This document shows positions 1 to 8,148 of a DNA stretch of 64,000 nt, one piece after another. Both the position numbers and the translations under genes were made by a program. How positions within the stretch are numbered: the first letter of the stretch is position 1; every line of letters begins with the position of its first letter. A model generated the notes under the pieces. It was not told the origin of the DNA. It did no database searches and saw only the letters and a program-made list of their open reading frames with translations. This DNA comes from Seongchinamella sediminis (GTDB lineage Bacteria; Pseudomonadota; Gammaproteobacteria; Pseudomonadales; Halieaceae): contig NZ_QRAN01000004.1 of NCBI RefSeq assembly GCF_003457605.1, positions 124,001 through 188,000 on the forward strand. Direction: 5' to 3'.

Positions 1-1
1 A

Positions 2-136
2 CCGCAGCGGGTGCTCGGTTCCGCCGCGCATGAATTTTTCTACCAGCAGATCATCGCCCTGACCGAGGAGTTCCGCGCCCGCATGGGCCTGCCCGATCTG
101 CAACAGTTGCGACAGCAAAGGAAACTTGACTACTGA
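2..136 (+). CDS. 3' end of an unidentified gene (partial)
   Basis: An open frame enters from the left edge and ends at TGA 134-136, giving the last 44 residues of a protein. The tail is charged and looks helical (it contains EEFRARMGLPDLQQLRQQRK) and has no motif that I recognise. Codon use is GC-rich like the neighbours, so it is probably coding. It precedes the TonB2-type operon on the same strand, but the 42-base gap to the likely next start does not show whether they are cotranscribed. I do not assign a function. Confidence 0.5.
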   Translation, partial: PQRVLGSAAHEFFYQQIIALTEEFRARMGLPDLQQLRQQRKLDY

Positions 137-178
137 CTGCTGCCACTGATCGTGGCAGCAGCAACACAAACCGCAATA

Positions 179-976
179 ATGACGCACTTGATGGCCGCTA
201 ATACCACACTGCTATTCCTGATATCCCTGTTGCTGTTCGCCTTGCCGACCTTGCCTGCTCGAGGTCAGGGGGCAGGGGAACAGCTGGGGCAGAGCCTGGA
301 GGTGGTCGCCGATACCAATCGCAGCGCAGCCAGTTCACAGCAAAAGATCGATGCGCTGTCCCGGGAAACCCGCATCCTGCTGGAAGAATACCGCAGCCTG
401 AAAGAGAGCAGCGAGTACCAGCAGGCATACACCCGCGAACTGGAGCATTTGCAGGCGTCCCAGGATGCACGCATCGAGTCCCTCAACCGGCAGATTGCCC
501 AGGCCAGGATCACCCGCCAGCGAATCCTGCCGCTGATGCGCTCGATGGCAGACGCCCTGGAGGAGTTCGTGGTCCTGGACCTGCCTTTCCACCAGCAGGA
601 GCGACTGGCGGGGGTACTACAGCTCAGGCAGCGACTGGATAATCCTGAGCTCTCGGTGGCGGCCCGCCTGCGGCTGCTGCTGGAGGCCTACCAGATTGAA
701 CAGCACTACGGCACCACGCTGGAGGCCTGGCGGGGCCCGCTGGACGTTGACGGTGGGACCCTGTCGGTTGAATACCTGCGACTCGGTCGCACCGCGCTTT
801 ACTACCAGAGTCTGGACCGCAAGAGCAGCGCTTACTGGGACATCATCAAGCGCGACTGGCAAGCACTGCCAGCGGAACACAACCGGAGCCTGGCCCAGGC
901 GATGCGTGTCGCCCGCAAGCAAACCGCGCCGCAGCTGCTGGCTCTGCCCTTGCCGGCCGGGGGAACGGAATCGTGA
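179..976 (+). CDS. DUF3450 periplasmic coiled-coil protein of a TonB2-type system
   Basis: A secreted protein of about 265 residues matching the DUF3450 family, which in vibrios and relatives is the first gene of TonB2-type operons. An N-terminal hydrophobic stretch followed by PARGQG looks like a signal peptide. Next comes a long heptad-rich region (about residues 30-110) of coiled-coil character, and then a helical domain with a YLRLGRTALYYQS segment typical of the family. The start is uncertain: GTG 152, ATG 179 and ATG 191 are in frame and none has a clear Shine-Dalgarno sequence; 179 is a compromise. The stop overlaps the next start (GTGA), so translation is coupled. The family function is unknown, although association with TtpC/ExbBD/TonB suggests support of outer-membrane energy transduction. 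Confidence 0.8.
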   Translation: MTHLMAANTTLLFLISLLLFALPTLPARGQGAGEQLGQSLEVVADTNRSAASSQQKIDALSRETRILLEEYRSLKESSEYQQAYTRELEHLQASQDARIESLNRQIAQARITRQRILPLMRSMADALEEFVVLDLPFHQQERLAGVLQLRQRLDNPELSVAARLRLLLEAYQIEQHYGTTLEAWRGPLDVDGGTLSVEYLRLGRTALYYQSLDRKSSAYWDIIKRDWQALPAEHNRSLAQAMRVARKQTAPQLLALPLPAGGTES

Positions 977-2319
977 ACCGGCTGTTGCTGTTACTGGCGA
1001 GCCTTTGTCTCGCGGCCGCCAGCCACGCCGCCGATGCGCCGCAGAACCTGGACCAGCTGCTGGCCAGGGTCAAGCAGCAACAGGTGGAGCAGCGTGAGTT
1101 GAACCGCCAGCGAGAGCAGGAATTTCTTGCCGACAGGCAGCGCCAGCAGCAGCTGTTGGCTGCGGCCCGCGCCGAGTTCGAGCGCCAGCAACAGCAGAAC
1201 CAGCCGCTGCTGGCGATCACCGAGCGCAAAGCGGCAGAGATAGGACGGCTGGAAGAGGAACTGGAACAGGTCACCGCCGACATGGGCGATCTCAGCAGTA
1301 CCTTTCGCGAGTTTGCCGGCGACTTCTCCGCCGTGCTCCGTGATTCCATGCTCAGTGCCCAGTTGCCGCAGCGCCTGCCGCAGGTCGAGAAACTGGCCGC
1401 CGCCGATGGCCAGGTGACGATCGGGGAAATACAGGCCCTGTGGCTGCTGCTGCAGGAAGACATGATCGAGAGTGGCAGGATTAGCCGTTTTCCGGCAGCG
1501 GTGATCGACACCCGCGGCGCGGTCCGCGAGGCCAGTGTGCTCAGGGTGGGACCATTTTCCGCCTGGGACAATGGCAACTTCCTGCGTTACGTGCCGGAGA
1601 CAGCCGAGTTGCTGACCCTGAGCCGGCAACCGCCGGCGCGCTTCCAGCGGGCAGCGCGCAATTTTGGCGGGCAGGGCAGCGGCCTGTATACGCTCGCCAT
1701 AGATCCCACCCGGGGCAGCCTGCTGGGCATGCTCAGCTTCACCCCGGACCTGCGCGAGCGCATTGAGCAGGGCGGCAGCATCGGCCTGATTATTATCGGC
1801 CTGGGCCTGGCCGGCCTGCTGCTAACCCTGTTTCGACTAAGCTACCTGCTGGTGGTTGACCGGCGTATTCGACGGCAGCTGCGGGAGATTACCTCACCGC
1901 GGGCGAACAATCCGCTGGGAAGAGTCCTGCTGGCGGTACAAGGTCTTGCCACCGAGGATGACGAGCTGCTGCAGCTGAAGCTGGATGAAGCCGTACTGGC
2001 GGAAATTCCTGCGCTGGAGCGGGGCAACAGCCTGATCAAGCTGTTTGCCGCCACCTCGCCCCTGCTGGGGCTGTTGGGCACGGTCACCGGAATGATCCTC
2101 ACCTTCCAGGCGATCAGCCTGTTCGGTACCGGTGATCCGAAGCTGATGGCCGGGGGCATATCCCAGGCCCTGGTGACCACGGTACTGGGCTTGGTGATGG
2201 CGATTCCGCTGTTGTTCGGCCACAGCATCGTTGCCTACCTGGCCAGGGCCACCGTCCAGCGCCTCGACGAGCAGTGCGCCGGGGCACTGGCCCGCAGTGC
2301 CGAGGCGAAGGAGCGCTAG
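973..2319 (+). CDS. ttpC: TtpC-like MotA/TolQ/ExbB proton channel protein with N-terminal coiled coil
   Basis: A 448-residue protein that starts at GTG 973 inside the preceding stop codon. It has a signal peptide (about residues 1-19) and a long Gln/Glu/Arg-rich coiled coil (about 25-110). A periplasmic domain follows, then a membrane segment near residue 270. The C-terminal ExbB/TolQ-type channel domain contains TSPLLGLLGTVTGMILTF near residue 360, followed by a further membrane helix. This architecture is that of TtpC, the extra ExbB-like partner required in Vibrio TonB2 systems. It would work with the downstream ExbB, ExbD and TonB to couple the proton gradient to outer-membrane receptors. 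Assignment rests on domain order and neighbours. Confidence 0.85.
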   Translation: MNRLLLLLASLCLAAASHAADAPQNLDQLLARVKQQQVEQRELNRQREQEFLADRQRQQQLLAAARAEFERQQQQNQPLLAITERKAAEIGRLEEELEQVTADMGDLSSTFREFAGDFSAVLRDSMLSAQLPQRLPQVEKLAAADGQVTIGEIQALWLLLQEDMIESGRISRFPAAVIDTRGAVREASVLRVGPFSAWDNGNFLRYVPETAELLTLSRQPPARFQRAARNFGGQGSGLYTLAIDPTRGSLLGMLSFTPDLRERIEQGGSIGLIIIGLGLAGLLLTLFRLSYLLVVDRRIRRQLREITSPRANNPLGRVLLAVQGLATEDDELLQLKLDEAVLAEIPALERGNSLIKLFAATSPLLGLLGTVTGMILTFQAISLFGTGDPKLMAGGISQALVTTVLGLVMAIPLLFGHSIVAYLARATVQRLDEQCAGALARSAEAKER

Positions 2320-2321
2320 CG

Positions 2322-2861
2322 GTGGATAGCTGGTATCGGGTAACGGATTTTATTGCCGAGGGAGGGCCGGTGCTGTGGCTGTTATTCTTCACCTGCCTGT
2401 TGCTGTGGCTGTTGATTCTCGAACGCGCGTGGTTCCTGCGCATCAGCTGGCCACAGCGGGCCCGCCTGCTGGTCCGGCAGTGGCAGCAGCGCCGGGACTG
2501 TTCCTCCTGGCGGGCCCGCAAGATACGTGAGGCCATGGTCTCGGAAGCGTCGCTGGCCCTGCACGCGCAGTTGCCGCTGATCCGGGTGCTGGTGGCCCTG
2601 TGTCCCCTGCTGGGGCTGCTCGGTACGGTACTGGGCATGATCGGCGTATTCGAAGTGATCGCGGTCAGCGGCAACGACGACGCCCAGGCGATGGCGCGCG
2701 GCGTGTACCGGGCGACCATACCTACCATGGCGGGACTGGTGGTCGCCCTGACCGGGATTTACTTCACTGTTCGCCTGGGACAACTGGCTGATCGGCGCAC
2801 CAGCGCTCTGGCTGACACCCTGGCCCTGCGCGCGGACCGCGCTTCCCGGAGCGTCGCATGA
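2322..2861 (+). CDS. exbB: ExbB-type proton channel subunit
   Basis: A 179-residue ExbB/TolQ-family protein, short like the ExbB2 class. An N-terminal membrane helix (GPVLWLLFFTCLLLWLLI) is followed by a cytoplasmic loop. Two further helices carry the family signature LCPLLGLLGTVLGMIGVF and TIPTMAGLVVALTGI. I chose GTG 2322 because AAGGAG lies 8 bases upstream (2308-2313); a longer frame from ATG 2274 would overlap ttpC and begin with unlikely residues. It overlaps exbD by ATGA. It is expected to form the inner-membrane motor with ExbD. Confidence 0.9.
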   Translation: MDSWYRVTDFIAEGGPVLWLLFFTCLLLWLLILERAWFLRISWPQRARLLVRQWQQRRDCSSWRARKIREAMVSEASLALHAQLPLIRVLVALCPLLGLLGTVLGMIGVFEVIAVSGNDDAQAMARGVYRATIPTMAGLVVALTGIYFTVRLGQLADRRTSALADTLALRADRASRSVA

Positions 2862-3268
2862 CTGCCCGGCGCCACCTGCCGGAAAGCGGCGAGACCGAGC
2901 TGGACATGACGCCCATGCTCGACATCGTGTTCATCATGCTGATCTTTTTCATCGTCACCACTTCATTCGTCAAGGAATCCGGGGTGAGCGTATCCAGCCC
3001 CCGGGCCGACTCGGCCACGCCCCAGCAAAGCGCCAATATCTTTATCGCCATTACCGCGGAGGGGGAAGTCTGGGTAGACCGCCGCCCGGTGGACCCGCGC
3101 AGTGTGCGGGCGATTGTCGCCCGCCTGCACGCCGACAACCTGGAGGGCTCGGTGGTCATCCAGGCGGATGCAGATTCTGCCACCCGCATACTGGTGGAAG
3201 TCATGGACCAGGTGCGGCTGGCGGGTGTGGAGGGGATCGCGATTGCCGCCGAGCGGGGCGCGCAGTGA
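2858..3268 (+). CDS. exbD: ExbD/TolR-type biopolymer transport protein
   Basis: A 136-residue protein with the standard ExbD layout: a short cytoplasmic N-terminus, one membrane helix (MLDIVFIMLIFFIVTTSF, about residues 25-43) and a periplasmic domain. The Asp in DMTPMLDIVFIML matches the conserved transmembrane aspartate that carries protons in ExbD and TolR. Its ATG overlaps the exbB stop and its own stop overlaps the tonB GTG, so exbB, exbD and tonB are translationally coupled. Confidence 0.92.
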   Translation: MTARRHLPESGETELDMTPMLDIVFIMLIFFIVTTSFVKESGVSVSSPRADSATPQQSANIFIAITAEGEVWVDRRPVDPRSVRAIVARLHADNLEGSVVIQADADSATRILVEVMDQVRLAGVEGIAIAAERGAQ

Positions 3269-3960
3269 CCGGCCTGCCACCGCTGCGCCTGCTGCCCGCG
3301 TTCGCCGGTGCCCTGGGCCTGACCCTGGCGATTTTCCTGTTCATGCAGGGGCTGATCCAGCGCAGCGGGGACGGCAGCCTTCGCCTGCCGGTCTACGAAC
3401 AGGTGGAAATACTGCCCCGCCAGCCGGAGCCGGATGTCCAGGAGGAACAGCCACAGCCGGAGGATGCCCCGGCCGCCGAACCGCAAATGGAGGCCCTGCA
3501 GGTGGCGGCACCGGCACCGCAGCTGGCCACCGAGCCGCAAATGCCTGACTTTGACCCCGGCGCGATCGATATTGATTTCCAGCCCGTGGGGTCCAGCTTC
3601 AGCGCCCCGGGGGGAGCAGCCGGTGTGAATATACCCGGCAATGGCCAGGACGCCAACGGCTTTGTCGAGGTCGTACCCTACAATACCCGCCGCCCCAACG
3701 TTCCCGAGGTGGCCTGGGAGAACAGGATCAGTGGCTGGGTGCTGGTGGCTTTTACCGTCACACCCCGCGGCGAGACCCGGGACGTGCGGGTGCTCGATGC
3801 CAATCCCCGGGGGGTGTTTGAAGACAAGGTTATTGCCGCCGTGGAAGACTGGCACTATTCGGTAAATTTCTCCCGCCAGTCCGCCAGCAATGTGGTGCTG
3901 ACCCAGAAGGTCGAGGTGCGCTGGCAGGATTACCCGAATAATCTCCCCAATGTCGATTAG
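3265..3960 (+). CDS. tonB: TonB-family energy transducer
   Basis: A 231-residue protein starting at GTG 3265 within the exbD stop. It has one N-terminal membrane anchor (LGLTLAIFLFMQGLI), then a Pro/Glu/Gln-rich periplasmic spacer (about residues 45-110). The C-terminal TonB domain includes GWVLVAFTVTPRGETRDVRV and FEDKVIAAVEDWHYS. The domain is expected to contact TonB boxes of outer-membrane receptors and pass on energy from ExbB/ExbD/TtpC. Short length and genetic company place it in the TonB2 class. A receptor candidate lies downstream at 8149. Confidence 0.9.
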   Translation: MTGLPPLRLLPAFAGALGLTLAIFLFMQGLIQRSGDGSLRLPVYEQVEILPRQPEPDVQEEQPQPEDAPAAEPQMEALQVAAPAPQLATEPQMPDFDPGAIDIDFQPVGSSFSAPGGAAGVNIPGNGQDANGFVEVVPYNTRRPNVPEVAWENRISGWVLVAFTVTPRGETRDVRVLDANPRGVFEDKVIAAVEDWHYSVNFSRQSASNVVLTQKVEVRWQDYPNNLPNVD

Positions 3961-5695
3961 GCGCCAGTTCCCCCTGGCGCTGCTACTGTGCCTGGGCGCC
4001 GCCGCGGGAATGGCCCGGGAGCAGGGCCAGTACCGCAGCAGGATCCAGCTGGATCCGCTGGGTGAAGCGGGTCAGGGCAGTGAACTGTCGGCGGCGGAGC
4101 TGGAACAGCAGATCGACAGCATCGACGATCCCTATGCCAGGTCCAGCGCGGGCCGGTTTCTCGCCCGCCATCACCTGCAGCGCAAGGATTACCCGGCGGC
4201 GGTGACCTACTACCAGCAGGCGCTGGCAGCAGACGGGCTCGCGGCCGTGGCCAACCGGGAAATGTTGCGCGAGCTGGCCCAGGTCTACCTGCTGCAGCAA
4301 GACTACCCCGCTGCGGCGGATACCCTGCAGCGGGCGCTGGCGATAGACCTGGTCCCGGACGCCAGGGACTTCCTGTTGCTGGCCCAGGCCCGGTTCCGCC
4401 AGGGAGACTATGTCGCCACCGTGGTGGCCCTCGATGGCATCAGCGCCGAGGGTCTGCCTCTGGATGTCAACCAGCTGCGGCAGGCGCTGGCGCTGTATTA
4501 CCGCAGCGGAGCTTTTGAGCAGTGTGAACACATCCTGGAGCAACTGCTCGCCATGGAGCCTGGCAACGCGGCGCACTGGCATCAGCTGGTGTCGGTCTAC
4601 CTGCAGCAGGAAAAAGGGCAGCAGGCCCTGGACCAACTGCGGCTGGCGCGGGAAAAAGGTCTGGCGTTCACGGTGGCGGAGTTACAGCTGCTGGTTGACC
4701 TGCAGGCCCTCCACGGCAATCCATACGGGGCCGCCCGCACACTGCAGCTGGCCATGGAGCAGGGTGAAATACCAGCGGATGCGCGGCGCCAGCGCCAGCT
4801 GTTTGAATTGTGGCTGCAGGCCCGGGAGCGGGACAGGGCGCTGGCCGCACTGGAGCAGGCGGTCGCCAGCAGCGGCGATACCGAGCTTTACCTGTACCTG
4901 GCCCAGCTGCAAATGGAGGACGAACGCTGGGCTGCGGTGGAAAGGACCGTGCTCCAGGCCTGCGGCGAACAGCTCCAGGACCGCTTTGTCAGCAGGGCCA
5001 ACCTGCTGCTGGGAGTGGCCCTGCTCAAGCAGCACAGGCCGGAACAGGCCAGGCGGGCATTCATCAACGCAACCCTGGTCGGTGGTGCCCATGCCGAGGC
5101 TGGCGAGTGGTTGCGGTTCATGGGCGCCGCTCCCGCCACCGAGTCTGAGCGGCGGCGGGTGCGGGGCCCCTGCTACGGTTCCGAGGGCAAGTACGAAGAA
5201 CTGGCCGCGGCCCCTGCACCTGCGACCGCAAGCGCAGAAATAGACAGTGAGACGACCGGGGCAGCCTCCACGCTGGACATCACCCTCAAGACGGTTCCCG
5301 CCACACGGTTTTTCTACAGCGCTGAGGGCGCGGATTTGACCAGCCTGTTGGGCCGGGTGCGAGAGCTGGCGCCACGCCTTAACGTCAGCCTGGTGAAGGC
5401 CGGTGGCAGCGCCGGCGGTCCCCTGCATGTGCTTCCGCTGCCGGGAGGAGAATACGGTCTTGCACTACCCATTCGCGGTACAGCGCAGGCTCTCGGTCGC
5501 TATCGTATTTACAACAGCGAAGCTTTCAACTGCGCGTCTGTTATCTTGAGGGAAATGCCTGAGGACCCGGCTGATGTGCTGGCCCGGTTCGCCGCCGGCC
5601 TCGCCGAGCTGGGTTATGAACACAGCGGCGAGGTGCGAGTGCTGCTGCCGGCGGGGGCGCCTGCCGCGGTCGAGGTCCAGCTCGGGATACGGTAA
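3950..5695 (+). CDS. TPR-repeat protein closing the TonB2-type operon
   Basis: A 581-residue protein with a signal peptide (LALLLCLGAAAGMA) and several tetratricopeptide repeats between about residues 60 and 380, for example YPAAVTYYQQALAADG and YPAAADTLQRALAID. The C-terminal 150 residues lack recognisable repeats and may form a separate domain. The ATG lies 11 bases inside tonB, consistent with coupling, and no strong ribosome site is visible. A periplasmic TPR protein is the usual last gene of DUF3450-ttpC-exbB-exbD-tonB operons. Its exact role is unknown; a scaffold for the transducer complex is an inference. Confidence 0.82.
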   Translation: MSIRRQFPLALLLCLGAAAGMAREQGQYRSRIQLDPLGEAGQGSELSAAELEQQIDSIDDPYARSSAGRFLARHHLQRKDYPAAVTYYQQALAADGLAAVANREMLRELAQVYLLQQDYPAAADTLQRALAIDLVPDARDFLLLAQARFRQGDYVATVVALDGISAEGLPLDVNQLRQALALYYRSGAFEQCEHILEQLLAMEPGNAAHWHQLVSVYLQQEKGQQALDQLRLAREKGLAFTVAELQLLVDLQALHGNPYGAARTLQLAMEQGEIPADARRQRQLFELWLQARERDRALAALEQAVASSGDTELYLYLAQLQMEDERWAAVERTVLQACGEQLQDRFVSRANLLLGVALLKQHRPEQARRAFINATLVGGAHAEAGEWLRFMGAAPATESERRRVRGPCYGSEGKYEELAAAPAPATASAEIDSETTGAASTLDITLKTVPATRFFYSAEGADLTSLLGRVRELAPRLNVSLVKAGGSAGGPLHVLPLPGGEYGLALPIRGTAQALGRYRIYNSEAFNCASVILREMPEDPADVLARFAAGLAELGYEHSGEVRVLLPAGAPAAVEVQLGIR

Positions 5696-5707
5696 AGGGT
5701 GTAAATC

Positions 5708-5732
5708 GGCCGGGGGCTGAAAGCCCCTGGCC
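5708..5732. terminator. Hairpin between convergent genes
   Basis: An 11-bp stem (5708-5718 with 5722-5732, one G-T wobble) and a GAA loop lie between the TPR gene and the convergent flavoprotein gene. Neither side has a T run, so this is a weak or bidirectional terminator candidate. Confidence 0.45.
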
Positions 5733-5753
5733 TGGCGTCGTGACCCGGTTGGC

Positions 5754-7886
5754 TCAGGCGGTTATCTGCTGAACCACCTCACGGGCCGACAGTATGGCGC
5801 CATCAATGTAGGCGATGTCCTGGCAGTCACCGATACGGTGTACCTGGGCCTCGCTGGAACCGAGGGCATCGGCGAGACGGCTATCGCCCTCGGCGCCCAT
5901 GGCGATGATTACCTGCCTGGCCGGCAGGGACTGTTGCTCACCCTCATGCTCGTAAACCACCGCATCGCTGGTGATCTCGCGAATCGGGCTACTGCGATGG
6001 ATCGCAACCCCGTGCTCGCGCAACATGTGCAGTACCCTGGCGCGCCGGACGATGGCAAGCTCGGCACCGAGGTCCGGCCCCGGTTCCAGCACCGTTACCC
6101 GGCGGCCTCGTTCAACCAGGTACTCGGCCAGCTCCAGCCCTACCAGGCCGCCGCCGATAATCACGATTTCTTTTTTCAGCGGCATCCAGAACCGGGATGC
6201 GTAGCGCATCAGCGCAATGCTGCGCAGTGCCTGGCTCAGCCTGCCTGCCCACAGCATCAGGCGGGAAAACGGCGACAGTTTGGCCGCAGCCGCCTTGTCA
6301 CTGCCAAAGAGCACCCCCCGCAACTCATCACCGTCAAATACGTGGCGCTGGTTTTTGCCGGGGATGTCAGGTGCGGTGCGGATGGCGCCCGTTGCCAGAA
6401 TGACGTGGTCGGCCCCAAAGCGGGCAATGTCCTCCGCGCTGGCCTGTTTTCCCAGCTGCAGGTCAATGGGTAGTCGGCGCATTTCCGCCGCCAGGTACTG
6501 GATCAGGCGTTCATTCGGCTGGTAGGCGAGGGCGGCGATACGGGCGGTTCCTCCGAGGTCCTTCTCTTTCTCCCACAGGCTGACGTCATGCCCCTGTTCC
6601 GCCAGCATACGCGCCGCTTCCATGCCGCCGGGTCCGCCACCGACCACCAGCACTCGCTGTCTGGCACCACTGCGGGCGAGGATATCCCCCTCGTGTTCCC
6701 TGCCCATGCTGTGATTGACGGCGCAGACCATGGGCTTGTTGATGAAGATCTGGCTGACGCAGATATAGCAGTAAATACAGGGACGGATCTGCTCGGGGGT
6801 GCGCGCCATCAGCTTGTTCGGCAGTTCGGGGTCCGCCAGCAGTTTGCGACCCATGGCAAGAAAGTCGAAATCGCCGGCGGCAATATGGCGTTCGCCCACC
6901 TCCGGCTCAATGCGGCCGACGCCGATCACCGGAACGCTGACGGCGGCTTTTACCTGTTTGGCGAAGTCGATGAAGCCGCCGGGTTCGTGCACCAGCGGCG
7001 CCTCGGTGAAGGCGATGGCATGGGCCACATTGCCGTAGGCGCTGACATCGATGGCGTCAGCGCCGGCCGCTTCACAGAGGCTGGCGGTCACCACGCAGTC
7101 AGCGGGGGTAATCCCGCCCTCCGTGCGATATTCCATTGCGTCGAGGCGCACCAGAATGGCAAAGTCGGGCCCGGTGGCGGCGCGCGTGGCGGTAATGATC
7201 TCGGTCAGTAAACGCGCCCGGTTCTCGTGGTTGCCGCCATAGCGATCCTGGCGTTTGTTGGTATAGGGCGACAGGAAGCTGGCCAGCAGGTAGCCGTGGC
7301 CGGCGTGGACCTCGACGCCGTCGAATCCGGCGGCCTGGGCCCGCAGTGCGGCATCCCTGAACTCGTTGACGATAGCCGCGATGTCGTCCTCGCTCATTTC
7401 CTGGTACTGCGGCCCCTTGCCGTCCGGCCCTGCGGCTTTGATGAAGTTGCCGATCTCCGCGCGGGTAAGCACCTTGAACATGTTGCTGGGGGAGGGGGTG
7501 AGCGGCGAGGGCACCGGAATAAGCCGCCCGGCGGCGGTGTCTTCCTGGGCCATTTTGCCGCCGTGGTTGAGCTGGGCCACGATTTTTGCGCCGTGCTGCC
7601 TGACCCGGGAGGTCAGCTCGCGCAGTCCGGGAAGATAGCTATCATCGGAAAATGCCAGCGTGCGGGGCATGGTAGCGCCGCGGGGATAGCAGGCGGCAGA
7701 AGTCTCCAGCACCAGCAAACCGGCACCACCCTGGGCACGCGCCTCGTAGTAAGCGAGCAGTTGCTCTGTGCAATGGCCGTCCTCGCTGGCAAAATTGGAT
7801 CCCATGGCCGCCAGCACAATGCGGTTGCGCAAGGTCATAGGGCCTATCTTGCCCGGGGATAGCAGGTGGTTAAGTGCTGCGGACAT
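5754..7886 (-). CDS. NADH:flavin oxidoreductase / 2,4-dienoyl-CoA reductase-like protein
   Basis: A 710-residue flavoprotein with the layout of FadH/trimethylamine dehydrogenase relatives. It has an N-terminal old-yellow-enzyme barrel (about residues 8-360), a cysteine cluster (CIYCYIC then a fourth Cys, about 367-385) for a 4Fe-4S centre, and two Rossmann-type segments, VLVVGGGPGGMEAARML near 415 and IVIIGGGLVGLELAEYL near 577. Cysteine spacing is C-x2-C-x2-C-x11-C, one residue tighter than in the 2,4-dienoyl-CoA reductases I know. The start at 7886 has GGAG about 10 bases upstream; a longer frame begins with poor sequence. It is transcribed away from the TonB receptor. The substrate is unknown; a role in reducing unsaturated acyl-CoA or enone intermediates fits the neighbouring catabolic genes. 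Confidence 0.85.
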   Translation of the reverse strand: MSAALNHLLSPGKIGPMTLRNRIVLAAMGSNFASEDGHCTEQLLAYYEARAQGGAGLLVLETSAACYPRGATMPRTLAFSDDSYLPGLRELTSRVRQHGAKIVAQLNHGGKMAQEDTAAGRLIPVPSPLTPSPSNMFKVLTRAEIGNFIKAAGPDGKGPQYQEMSEDDIAAIVNEFRDAALRAQAAGFDGVEVHAGHGYLLASFLSPYTNKRQDRYGGNHENRARLLTEIITATRAATGPDFAILVRLDAMEYRTEGGITPADCVVTASLCEAAGADAIDVSAYGNVAHAIAFTEAPLVHEPGGFIDFAKQVKAAVSVPVIGVGRIEPEVGERHIAAGDFDFLAMGRKLLADPELPNKLMARTPEQIRPCIYCYICVSQIFINKPMVCAVNHSMGREHEGDILARSGARQRVLVVGGGPGGMEAARMLAEQGHDVSLWEKEKDLGGTARIAALAYQPNERLIQYLAAEMRRLPIDLQLGKQASAEDIARFGADHVILATGAIRTAPDIPGKNQRHVFDGDELRGVLFGSDKAAAAKLSPFSRLMLWAGRLSQALRSIALMRYASRFWMPLKKEIVIIGGGLVGLELAEYLVERGRRVTVLEPGPDLGAELAIVRRARVLHMLREHGVAIHRSSPIREITSDAVVYEHEGEQQSLPARQVIIAMGAEGDSRLADALGSSEAQVHRIGDCQDIAYIDGAILSAREVVQQITA

Positions 7887-8148
7887 TGAAGGAGACTCCA
7901 GTAAGTGACCAGAGGATATCATAGCTGGCCGGCGGCGGGGACAAAGGACCCCTGCGGTCAATCTTGTTTACATCTGCGTTCTCTGCTGTGCCGGGGCAGT
8001 GAACGTAAATGTATATTAAGTTGAAGTGAGAGGTTCTACAGATTGAGGCGCCCAGCGGTGATACTTCCGCTGATTAGCAAGCCGCAGACTCCGGTAGCTG
8101 CGAGCGTAGGGATTTGAATACCATAACCTATAACGTGGAGATGCTCGA
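7887..8148. other. Divergent intergenic region, flavoprotein / TonB receptor
   Basis: These 262 bases must hold the promoters of both divergent genes. A small hairpin (AGCGG, eight-base loop, CCGCT) lies near 8056-8073, and TATAAC at 8129-8134 could be a -10 element, but no convincing -35 partner was found. The receptor ribosome site GTGGAG ends 8 bases before ATG 8149. Confidence 0.4.
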
